Origin: Phycisphaerales bacterium UBA1926
Lineage (GTDB): Bacteria; Planctomycetota; Phycisphaerae; Phycisphaerales; UBA1924
Reading direction: 5' to 3'
DNA length: 25,753 nucleotides
Assembly: GCA_002337215.1 (NCBI GenBank)
Contig: DDFO01000022.1
Location: forward strand, 183,584-209,336
Of this stretch, positions 16,458 through 23,916 are shown one piece after another; position 1 is the first letter of the stretch, and every line of letters starts with the position of its first letter. The notes beneath the pieces are model-generated. The model saw only the letters and a list, made by a program, of their open reading frames with translations. It was not told the origin of the DNA and made no database searches. The translations under genes were made by a program, and so were the position numbers.

Positions 16458-17873
16458 TCAACCGTACAGCCAAGCCGCGAATCGGGCAATACGTCGCCTG
16501 ATCGCGGCATCTGGCTCGGAGAGCGGGGTGCGCACAACTCGCCCCGTTCGACTCACGAACACTGGGCGGGTCATCGCCAGCAGGCCCTCCGCCCCCCGGG
16601 AGACCCCCCAGCCCGACTCCCCGAGACCCCCGATCCCGAGACCCGGGTGCCCAGTCGGGACCACGCAATCGTTGATGATTACCACCGTTGACCCCAGCCT
16701 CGGCGCCAAACTGTCGGCCCGCTTCAGGTCGCGTGTGAACACCGCCGTCGCGAGCTTCTTGGGGATCCCGGCGTGCACCGCGAGGGCCTCATCAGCACAA
16801 TCAACACCGACGACCGCCATCGCAGGACCGAAATGGTCGCCCGACACCAGCCCCGACACCAGCCCCGGCACCAGCCCCGAAGCCGGGCCAGTCTCATGCT
16901 TCTGCCACCCGACCACGAACGGGGGCACCCCCGACGCGCCGCTGATCCACGACCCGCCGTGCCGCTCGACCGCGTCCCGTGCAAGGGCACCGCTCCGTTC
17001 CAGTTCATCAGGCCGGGCGATGGTCTCGTCTCTCGGCTCCGCGAGCGCCCCGGCCAACCCCGCCACAAACCGCTCGTACACGCCCCGCTCGACCAGCACC
17101 CGCCGGGGTGCCATGCAGGTCTGCCCCGCGTTGAGTCGGAGGGCGAACGCGACCGCCCGGGCGGCGAGATCGACGTCCGCATCCGCGAGGACGATCGCCG
17201 AATCGCTCCCCGAGAGTTCCAGCGTGCTCGGCGTCAGCGATTCCGAGAGCGTGCGGGCGATCGACCGCCCGACGTCCGTCGACCCGGTGAACACGACGTG
17301 ATCGAAGCGGTGCTCGGTCAGCAGCCGCTCGCCCGCCCCGCGCGAGGCATCAACCCGCGACAAGCGGTCGTCGCCGAGCCCGGCTTCTTGCGCCAGATCG
17401 AGGAGCAGGCCCTGCGATCTCGGCGTTCGTTCGCTGGGCTTGACCCAGACCCGGTTTCCCCCCGCGATCGCGTGGATCAGTTGCACGCCGAGCAGCTGGA
17501 TCGGGTAGTTCCACGTCGCGATGATCGCGACGTCGCCCAGGGGCGCGCGCACAACCCGATGCTGTTGCCCGATCTGGAAGATCCCGCCGCCGCGTACCCG
17601 GCGCGGCCGAAGCACCCGCCGGGCCCGTTTCTCGGTCCACCGGCAGGCCGACAGCAGCGGGAGGATCTCGGCCGTGAGCGTCTCGAACGCCGGCTTGCCG
17701 AGTTCCTCGCCGACCTCTTCGCACACGGTCTCGATGTTCCGGGCAAGCAAGGCACGAAACCGGCGCACCCATGCCAGATCAGCCAGATCAGCCGAGATCG
17801 ACGAACGCTCCCGGATCCGGTTCAGCGGGAGCTCCCTCCCGCAGGATTCTGACTTTGTTCCGGGCGTTCGCAT
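16458..17873 (-). CDS. Aldehyde dehydrogenase, probable carotenoid aldehyde oxidation
   Basis: I chose ATG 17873, the first Met that precedes family-like sequence; the frame is open upstream but overlaps the divergent crtN start. The SD is weak. The 471-residue protein has the ALDH catalytic set: Asn 122 (ATWNYP), Glu 219 (LELSGS) and nucleophile Cys 253 (AGQTCMAPRR). Early segments such as GKPAFETLTAEILPLL and PLGDVAIIATWNYPIQL fit bacterial NAD(P)-dependent ALDHs. In this cluster it probably oxidises a diapocarotenal to the carboxylic acid, as AldH or CrtNc does. Odd points: the conserved E-x-F-GP region reads SGDHFGP, and a Gly-Leu-Val-Ser repeat tract is inserted just before it (about 333-345). 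Confidence 0.82.
   Translation of the reverse strand: MRTPGTKSESCGRELPLNRIRERSSISADLADLAWVRRFRALLARNIETVCEEVGEELGKPAFETLTAEILPLLSACRWTEKRARRVLRPRRVRGGGIFQIGQQHRVVRAPLGDVAIIATWNYPIQLLGVQLIHAIAGGNRVWVKPSERTPRSQGLLLDLAQEAGLGDDRLSRVDASRGAGERLLTEHRFDHVVFTGSTDVGRSIARTLSESLTPSTLELSGSDSAIVLADADVDLAARAVAFALRLNAGQTCMAPRRVLVERGVYERFVAGLAGALAEPRDETIARPDELERSGALARDAVERHGGSWISGASGVPPFVVGWQKHETGPASGLVPGLVSGLVSGDHFGPAMAVVGVDCADEALAVHAGIPKKLATAVFTRDLKRADSLAPRLGSTVVIINDCVVPTGHPGLGIGGLGESGWGVSRGAEGLLAMTRPVFVSRTGRVVRTPLSEPDAAIRRRIARFAAWLYG
16839..16886. repeat. 12-bp tandem repeat inside aldehyde dehydrogenase gene
   Basis: Four 12-bp units run head to tail: 16839-16850, 16851-16862, 16863-16874 and a degenerate fourth. 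The consensus is CCCCGACACCAG. Being a multiple of three, the repeat keeps the frame. It encodes the four-residue motif G-L-V-S/P three times near residues 333-345 of the dehydrogenase. It looks like a slippage-generated expansion in a surface loop. Confidence 0.75.
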
Positions 17874-17990
17874 CCGAGAGACAGTATCGTCGAAGCCGCT
17901 TGTACACGAAGCGCTGGGACTCGATTCCACGCCAATGCGGGCGATAGCGGCGTGCTCGGCCGGCGTAGTCGGATAGTCTGGCAGGAACAC
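17874..17990. promoter_or_regulatory. Divergent carotenoid promoter region with interrupted dyad
   Basis: These 117 bp separate the aldehyde dehydrogenase start (minus) from the crtN-like start (plus), so both arms of the pathway are probably controlled here. An interrupted dyad CGCTTGTACACGAAGCG (17897-17913; 5-bp arms, 7-nt centre containing TGTACA) is the only striking structure. On the minus strand, GATACT about 10-15 nt before the dehydrogenase ATG could be a -10 box whose -35 would fall within the dyad, giving a nearly leaderless mRNA. This is tentative. No plus-strand promoter is convincing. Confidence 0.45.
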
Positions 17991-19643
17991 ATGATCGCTC
18001 CACCGCACAACCGGAACCACCGCATCGCCGTCGTGGGTGCAGGCCCGGGCGGGCTCGCGGCGGGCATCCTGCTCGCCGCGCGGGGCGTCGAGGTCACGAT
18101 CTACGAGAAACAACCGATCGTGGGGGGGCGGACTGGCCAGGTCCGCGTCGGGGACTACCGATTCGATTTGGGCCCGACCTTCTACCTCATGCCGTATGTC
18201 CTCCAGGAGATCTTCCAGATCGCCGGCAAGGACCTCTACCAAGAACTCGAGATGACCCGTCTTGACCCGATGTACCGGCTGGTTGTCGGCCAGGAGGGCG
18301 GCGCGTCAGGCGGCACGGACGTCACCCTCGACGCGACCCAGGACATCGAGGAAATGGGCCGTCGCGTCGCCGCGATTCACCCCCGCGATGGTGAGCGGTT
18401 CAGGGCGTTCATCGACCACAACCGCAAGAAGCTCGACGCCGCGGAGCCCATTCTCCGCAGGCCCATCCGCTCTCTGCTCGACCTCGCTCGCCCAGACGCG
18501 ATGAGGGCCGCGCCGCTCATCCAGCCGCTCCGATCGGTGCACGACCTCAACAGCAAGTACTTCGAGCACCCCGCCGTCCGCCTCGCCGTCGGGTTCCAGA
18601 GCAAGTACCTGGGCATGTCTCCCAAAGACGCTCCGAGCCTGTTCACGATCCTGCCCTACATCGAGTACGAGTTCGGCGTCTGGCACCCCAAGGGCGGGTG
18701 CCACGCGATCATGACCAAGATGGCCGAGATCTTCACCGAACTCGGCGGGAAGATCGAGACCGGCGTCGAGGTCCACGGGGCCGAGATGACCGGCCGACGC
18801 GTCTCCGGGCTCCATGTTTCCCGCGAGTCCGGCAATCGCGAGACCGTTGCCTGCGACCACGCCGTCCTCAACGCCGATGCCTCGTGGGCGATCAAGAACA
18901 TCTTCCCCGAGTCCGTCCGCGGCAAGATGACCGACGCCTCACTCGATGCGAAGAAGTACTCGTGCTCGACCTACATGCTCTACATGGGCATCGAGGGGCG
19001 GATCGATCTCCCGCACCACACCATCCGCACGGCCCGTGCCTACGAGCAGAACCTCGACGACATCGGTCGAGCCGGCGGTGCCGGTGGCACACTCTCCGAC
19101 GATCCCTCGTACTACCTCTGCAACGCGTCTGTGTCCGACCCGACGCTCGCGCCAGAGGGACACTCCTCGCTCTACATCCTCGTCCCCACGCCCAACACGA
19201 AGGCGCCGATCGACTGGCAGGCCGAGGCACCGAAGATGCGGGAGCGCATTCTCGATAAGATCCACGCCGATCTCGGTCTCGAGCTCCGGGGTCGCATCCG
19301 TGCTGAGAAGCAGATCACACCCGACGACTGGGCCGGGATGAACATCAACCACGGCGCGACCTTCAACCTCGCGCACTCCCTCGACCAGATGCTCCACAAA
19401 CGCATCCCGCACCGCGCCCCGTTCTGCGACGGCGCGTGGTTCGTGGGCGGCGCGACCCACCCCGGGAGCGGGCTCCCCGTGATCTTCCTCTCCGCGCAGA
19501 TCACCGCGAAGATGCTCCTCGAGGAGTTGGGCGTCACGCCGCCGCCCCCCGTCGTCGTCACGGCCTCGGCCCAACGAACCATCCAGGACGCCGGACGCCC
19601 GCGTTCTGCGCCGCAGGCCGAATTGCAGGGCACCGCCCCATGA
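17991..19643 (+). CDS. crtN: CrtN-like dehydrosqualene (diapophytoene) desaturase
   Basis: ATG 17991 has a nearby GCAGGAA. The 550-residue protein opens with the FAD-binding motif IAVVGAGPGGLAAGILLAARG and GGRTGQVRVGDYRFDLGPT. Several blocks match the C30 desaturase CrtN as I remember it: the FQSKYLGMSPKDAPSLFTIL segment, the YSCSTYMLYMGIEG segment, and SDPTLAPEGHSSLYILVPTP. The C-terminal signature is FVGGATHPGSGLPVIFLSAQ. It should introduce conjugated double bases into a C30 (squalene or dehydrosqualene) backbone at the membrane; C40 phytoene use cannot be excluded. A ~40-residue Pro/Ala/Gln-rich tail follows the signature. Its TGA overlaps the synthase ATG (ATGA). No membrane anchor is seen. 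Confidence 0.85.
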   Translation: MIAPPHNRNHRIAVVGAGPGGLAAGILLAARGVEVTIYEKQPIVGGRTGQVRVGDYRFDLGPTFYLMPYVLQEIFQIAGKDLYQELEMTRLDPMYRLVVGQEGGASGGTDVTLDATQDIEEMGRRVAAIHPRDGERFRAFIDHNRKKLDAAEPILRRPIRSLLDLARPDAMRAAPLIQPLRSVHDLNSKYFEHPAVRLAVGFQSKYLGMSPKDAPSLFTILPYIEYEFGVWHPKGGCHAIMTKMAEIFTELGGKIETGVEVHGAEMTGRRVSGLHVSRESGNRETVACDHAVLNADASWAIKNIFPESVRGKMTDASLDAKKYSCSTYMLYMGIEGRIDLPHHTIRTARAYEQNLDDIGRAGGAGGTLSDDPSYYLCNASVSDPTLAPEGHSSLYILVPTPNTKAPIDWQAEAPKMRERILDKIHADLGLELRGRIRAEKQITPDDWAGMNINHGATFNLAHSLDQMLHKRIPHRAPFCDGAWFVGGATHPGSGLPVIFLSAQITAKMLLEELGVTPPPPVVVTASAQRTIQDAGRPRSAPQAELQGTAP

Positions 19644-20629
19644 CAAGGGCGTCCGTTCCATCTTCATCTCGCAGTTCCGGCGGTGTGCCATCCCGCCTGT
19701 CTCCCGCGCAGTCCGAACGGCTCGCGAGTCTGCTCGCCGAGACAAGCCGGACGTTCGCGCTCTCCATCCCCCTGCTCGATGAACCGCTCCGGAGCGAAGT
19801 CACGATCGCGTACCTGCTCTTCCGCATCGCCGACACGATCGAGGACGAGGTCGACTGGTCGAGCGGCGACAAGGCTCGCGCTCTCAACGTCTTCACGTCC
19901 CTGCTCAATGACGGCGATTTCCGTTCCGTCGCGCCCGACCTCATCGATTCGCTCGCGACCAGTGAGGTCGCTCACGCCGGCTACGCGAGGCTCTTGGCCG
20001 ATACGGTCTTCGTGCTCGACTGCTTCGCCGCGCTCGATGCCCACCAGCGGGAACTGATCGCCCGGCACCTGACCCGGACCACCGAGGGGATGGCGCTCCA
20101 ACTCGAAACGGGCGTTCCGCCTGGTGACGTCGCCGGCGCGCGGGCGTACTGCTACGCGGTCGCCGGCATCGTCGGTGAACTCTGCACCGAGCTGTTCACC
20201 ACCCGGAACCCCAGGCTCGCGGAAGCACACGCCGCGCTCATCGATCTCGCGCCGCGCTTCGGCGAAGGGCTCCAACTCGTGAACATCCTGCGCGACGAGC
20301 GGGACGACGCCGAGGCGGGCCGTCGGTACATACCGGAGGAGGACTGCCGCCGCGACCTCGCCGACCTCGCCGCCCGCGATCTCCACGCTGCCGCCGCATA
20401 CGTGCGCACGCTGGAGTTCAATGGCGCGTCCCCGGGGACCGTCGCGTTCAACGCCCTCAACGTCGCGCTCGCCTTTGAAACCCTCGCGCTCGTCAACAGC
20501 GTGGGACCGGGCGCGAAGCTCTCCCGCGAGCGGGTCGCGGAGATGTTCGCCACCATGCGCGTCGCGGCCAACTCCGGCACGCCGATCGTTCCGCTGCTCG
20601 AGCGGTCCGCCGCGTGCCTCGGGTGCTGA
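19640..20629 (+). CDS. Squalene/phytoene synthase family enzyme
   Basis: The 329-residue protein has both Asp-rich motifs of head-to-head prenyl synthases: DTIED in YLLFRIADTIEDEVDW, and NILRDERDD in GLQLVNILRDERDDAEAGRRYIP. The SRTFALSIPLL segment and AYCYAVAGIVGELCTELF also fit. The RRYIPEED ending of the second motif recalls bacterial squalene synthases as much as CrtM, so the product may be squalene, dehydrosqualene or, less likely, phytoene. There is no C-terminal membrane anchor as in eukaryotic squalene synthase. It is coupled to crtN by a 4-bp overlap, consistent with supplying its substrate. Confidence 0.87.
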   Translation: MTRASVPSSSRSSGGVPSRLSPAQSERLASLLAETSRTFALSIPLLDEPLRSEVTIAYLLFRIADTIEDEVDWSSGDKARALNVFTSLLNDGDFRSVAPDLIDSLATSEVAHAGYARLLADTVFVLDCFAALDAHQRELIARHLTRTTEGMALQLETGVPPGDVAGARAYCYAVAGIVGELCTELFTTRNPRLAEAHAALIDLAPRFGEGLQLVNILRDERDDAEAGRRYIPEEDCRRDLADLAARDLHAAAAYVRTLEFNGASPGTVAFNALNVALAFETLALVNSVGPGAKLSRERVAEMFATMRVAANSGTPIVPLLERSAACLGC

Positions 20630-20638
20630 TCGAGCCAC

Positions 20639-21373
20639 TCATCCTCGCCCGCGGATCTCAACCACCCGGCCCTCGCCGACGACGAAAACCCGGTCCGCCG
20701 GGCCGGGTCGCACCATCGCGCACCCTGTGAACCGACCGAACGCCGGCAGCACGCCCAGATTCTCTGAGAACCAGTAGCAGGCCGACCGCATCCCGGTCCG
20801 GCCCCGCCCGCGCTCGTGCCGAAGGCGGACACCGGGGTGCAGGTGCCCGCACAGCGCAGGAAGATCACCTCCCGAGACAGGCTCGTGGTGCATCGCGAGC
20901 CCGCCGCCATCTTTGTCTGCGTTGCCCCCAAGTACCCAGCCGGGCTCGACGACCTCGATCCCGAGCGACGCCGGTGGGTCGGCCGCCCACCGGTCGTGGT
21001 TCCCCCGCACGAGCACGACATCTAAAGCCCCGTGACGTGCGCGCCATGCCGCGAACGCGTCGAGCGTCGTCGCCTGCCACGCAGCGCGGTCGTGCGCCAG
21101 GTCGCCCAGGATCACGAGCCGGTCGGGCGCGTGCCGATCCACCAACGCATCGATGCGCGCCAGATCGCCCGAGGTGACGTCCTCCGGGACAGGTGCGCCC
21201 CGCTCACGGAAACTCGCCGGCTTGCCAAGGTGCACATCCGCGAGCAGCAGTGCGCGCTCCGCGGCCCAGTAGACCGCCCGGTCCCCGGTCAGCGTGAGCG
21301 ATGCCCCGCCGAACGTGAATTCGCAGCACCCGTCACCCGCGTCTGGTTTGATGTCGTGCGCCGTTGTCGCCAT
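20639..21373 (-). CDS. pdeM: Ligase-associated DNA damage response endonuclease PdeM
   Basis: The 244-residue protein is a calcineurin-like metallophosphoesterase with all metal motifs: DVH (46-48, LLLADVHLGKPASFRERG), GDLAH (90-94), GNHD (124-127), His 162 (MHHEP) and GHLHP (176-180). The LADVHLGK..FR..G start is typical of PdeM, the phosphoesterase found with ATP-dependent ligase and Lhr helicase. I chose ATG 21373, 20 bp after the helicase stop; the SD is weak, so expression may rely on coupling. It converges with the synthase gene, 9 bp apart, with no visible terminator. Confidence 0.88.
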   Translation of the reverse strand: MATTAHDIKPDAGDGCCEFTFGGASLTLTGDRAVYWAAERALLLADVHLGKPASFRERGAPVPEDVTSGDLARIDALVDRHAPDRLVILGDLAHDRAAWQATTLDAFAAWRARHGALDVVLVRGNHDRWAADPPASLGIEVVEPGWVLGGNADKDGGGLAMHHEPVSGGDLPALCGHLHPGVRLRHERGRGRTGMRSACYWFSENLGVLPAFGRFTGCAMVRPGPADRVFVVGEGRVVEIRGRG

Positions 21374-21393
21374 GCGTTCAGAATGTAGACCGA

Positions 21394-23916
21394 TCACCCG
21401 ATCCTGTCCGTCTTCCGGTCGGCCTGCCGCTCGAACTCGACCGACATCCGCCGGATCCGGTCCTCCCACGACTCGCTGCTCACCGTCGTCGCCCGCATGC
21501 TCTCGGCGAAGAGCCCGAACCCCAGCGGCGTGACCGACTCGGGGCGCTCGATCACCAGGCGGCGGTGCGCGCACGCGTCGAGCACATCGCGCAGCCGCTG
21601 CACCTCGAGCTGGCCCTCCATCACCTCCCGGCGAGCCTGATCGAGCAGCAGATTCCCGGGGTCGAACTCGTTGAAGACGTCGAAGAACATGTCGCTGGAG
21701 GCCTGCGTCTGGCGCGAGCTGACCCGCTCGCCGGGGTACCCCGAACTCGTGAGCCCGGCGATCCGCGCGACCTCCCGGAACTGCCGCCGCGCGAGCTCGC
21801 TCTCGTTCACGGAATCGACCAGATCGTCAACAAGATTGTCGGGCGACAGAATCACACGCCATTCCGTGTCGGTCAGCCCGATCGGATCATCGGTGACGAG
21901 CTCGATCCCATAGTCATTGCCTACTGCCGTGATCGAAGCGGGGGATCGGCGCGACAGCCGAAGGCTGAGCACGGCTCCCAGCCCTTCTTGCGCCAGCCGC
22001 CCGCCGAACGGGTAGACGAACATGTGGAATCCGTCCCGCAGGTTGATCGTCTCGATGAGCAACTCGTCGGCTGCCGGGACCCGCGACAAACTCGCCTGCA
22101 GCTCGATCAGCGGGCGGACGGCCTCCATCTCCAAGCCACCAAACTCGCCCCGCCCGGCGTGCGCGAGCCGCTCGCGTACCGCGTCGGCCAGCTGCGTGCT
22201 CAACGGCATCTTGCCCCCGCCCCAGCGGGCGATCGTGCCCTTCGTGGACTTCGCCGGGCGAACGGTCGCGGTCATCTGCCGCAGCCGAACGAGCTGCAGC
22301 GGCCTGCCCGCGAAGACGAATTTATCGCCGGGGTTGAGCCTGCTGACGAACGATTCCTCGATGGACCCGAGCGTGCGCCCGTTGGCGTACTTCACCGCGA
22401 CCGCCTGATCGCTCACGATCGTCCCGATCGCCATCCGGTGCCGCGTCGCGATCTTCTTGCTTGCGACGGTCCAACCGGACTGGTCAGTCTCATCTGGGCT
22501 GATCCGCGCGAACTCGGGGTACGCGCCGAGCGTCTCGCCGCCCCGGTGCACGAACGCCATCGCCCACGACCATTCCTGATCGGTCAGATCGCGGTAGGAA
22601 TAGCACGAGGTGACCTCGTCGCGGAGCGAACGCTCGTCGAAGCCCCCGCCCATCGCGGCGGTGACCAGGTGCTGGGTCAGCACATCGAGGGGTTTGGGGA
22701 CCGGCCTCCGTTGCTCGATCTGCTTGGTCTCGATCGCCTCGCGCGCGCTCGCGAACTCGACGAGCTCGAGCGCGTTTGTCGGCACGCACACCACCCGGCT
22801 CACCGCGCCGGGCTGGTGGCCCGATCGCCCCGCCCGCTGGACGAGCCGGGCGACGCCCTTGGGGCTGCCCACCTGGATGACCTGATCGACGGGGGAGAAG
22901 TCCACGCCCAGGTCGAGGCTCGACGTGCAGACGACACACTTCAGGATCGAGTCGTGCGCGCGCAGATGATCCTCGACCTGCTCGCGGATCTTCCGGTCGA
23001 GCGAGCCGTGGTGGAGGGCGACGCGTCCCAGCATCTCGGGGTGTCTGCGCATCATCTCGCGGAACCAGATCTCTGCCTGCGCGCGGGTGTTCGTGAACAG
23101 CAGCGAGGTCCCGGCCTCCCGGATCCGCGCGACGACCTGGCCCATCAGGCTTGTGCCGATGTGCCCCGCCCAGGGGAACTTCTCGATGGTCGGCGGGATG
23201 ACGCAATCCACCTCGATCGCTTTGGGCGCGATGCCCCGGACGAGGGTGGGCTCGGCTGAACGCACACCGACGAGCGCGCGGGCGGCTTCCTCGGTGTTGC
23301 CCAGCGTGGCGCTCAATCCCCAGGAGCGCAGGCCCGGGTTGAGCGCGCGCAGCCGGCTGAGGCCGAGCTCGGTCTGCACGCCCCGCTTGGAGCCCAGCAG
23401 TTCGTGCCACTCATCGACGACGACGCCGCGGAGACCTTTGAAGAGGGTCGGGCCGTCGGCGTACGAGAGCAGGATCGTCAGGCTCTCGGGGGTGGTGATA
23501 AGCAAGGTGGGCATCTTCTTTCGCTGCCGGGCCTTGGCGGCCGACCCGGTGTCACCCGTGCGTTTCTCGGCGGTCCACGGGATGCCCATCTCGTGGATCG
23601 GGAGTTTCAGCGATTCGAGCGTGTCGTTGGCGAGCGCGCGCATCGGGGTGATCCAGAGCAGGCGGAGCGGGGGTGGCTCAGGACTTTCCGAGTCCATAAG
23701 CCGAGCGCCCTCCGCGGACTGCAACCAATCGATGAGCGGGCCCATCATCGCGGCGAGGGTTTTGCCGTTGCCGGTGGGGGCGTGGATGAGCCCCGAGCGG
23801 CCCTCGTTGTGCGCGCGCCACGCGTCGCGTTGGAAGGGGAAGGGATCCCAGCCGTGCGAGGCGAACCAGCCGTCCACGAGCGGGTGCGTGCCCTGCTGCT
23901 GACCGGATGGCGTCAC
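21394..23916 (-). CDS. Ligase-associated Lhr-type DEXH helicase
   Basis: The start is GTG 23916, which overlaps the ligase stop (GTGA); the open frame further upstream is antisense-like low-complexity Arg/Pro sequence inside the ligase gene. The 840-residue length matches ligase-associated Lhr proteins. Motifs: Q-motif region PFPFQRDAW, Walker A APTGNGKT (46-53), ITPMRALANDT (Ia), TTPESL (Ib), DEWH (168-171, motif II), SATLGN (202-207, motif III), helicase C-domain motifs CTSSLDLGVDF and QRAGRSGHQPG (VI). A long C-terminal Lhr-core region follows, with a winged-helix segment and beta-rich domain. It is an ATP-dependent translocase presumed to act with the ligase in DNA repair. Confidence 0.92.
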   Translation of the reverse strand: MTPSGQQQGTHPLVDGWFASHGWDPFPFQRDAWRAHNEGRSGLIHAPTGNGKTLAAMMGPLIDWLQSAEGARLMDSESPEPPPLRLLWITPMRALANDTLESLKLPIHEMGIPWTAEKRTGDTGSAAKARQRKKMPTLLITTPESLTILLSYADGPTLFKGLRGVVVDEWHELLGSKRGVQTELGLSRLRALNPGLRSWGLSATLGNTEEAARALVGVRSAEPTLVRGIAPKAIEVDCVIPPTIEKFPWAGHIGTSLMGQVVARIREAGTSLLFTNTRAQAEIWFREMMRRHPEMLGRVALHHGSLDRKIREQVEDHLRAHDSILKCVVCTSSLDLGVDFSPVDQVIQVGSPKGVARLVQRAGRSGHQPGAVSRVVCVPTNALELVEFASAREAIETKQIEQRRPVPKPLDVLTQHLVTAAMGGGFDERSLRDEVTSCYSYRDLTDQEWSWAMAFVHRGGETLGAYPEFARISPDETDQSGWTVASKKIATRHRMAIGTIVSDQAVAVKYANGRTLGSIEESFVSRLNPGDKFVFAGRPLQLVRLRQMTATVRPAKSTKGTIARWGGGKMPLSTQLADAVRERLAHAGRGEFGGLEMEAVRPLIELQASLSRVPAADELLIETINLRDGFHMFVYPFGGRLAQEGLGAVLSLRLSRRSPASITAVGNDYGIELVTDDPIGLTDTEWRVILSPDNLVDDLVDSVNESELARRQFREVARIAGLTSSGYPGERVSSRQTQASSDMFFDVFNEFDPGNLLLDQARREVMEGQLEVQRLRDVLDACAHRRLVIERPESVTPLGFGLFAESMRATTVSSESWEDRIRRMSVEFERQADRKTDRIG

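Noticed and set aside
14759..16501. 580-codon plus-strand open frame opposite the CrtP-like gene
   Set aside because: No recognisable domain, biased composition, and fully antisense to a well-supported FAD oxidoreductase.
17874..18242. N-terminal extension of the aldehyde dehydrogenase frame
   Set aside because: It would overlap the start of the divergent crtN-like gene, and the sequence does not resemble ALDH N-termini.
21364..23259. 631-codon plus-strand open frame opposite the Lhr helicase
   Set aside because: The minus strand has all helicase motifs; the plus frame is low-complexity shadow sequence.
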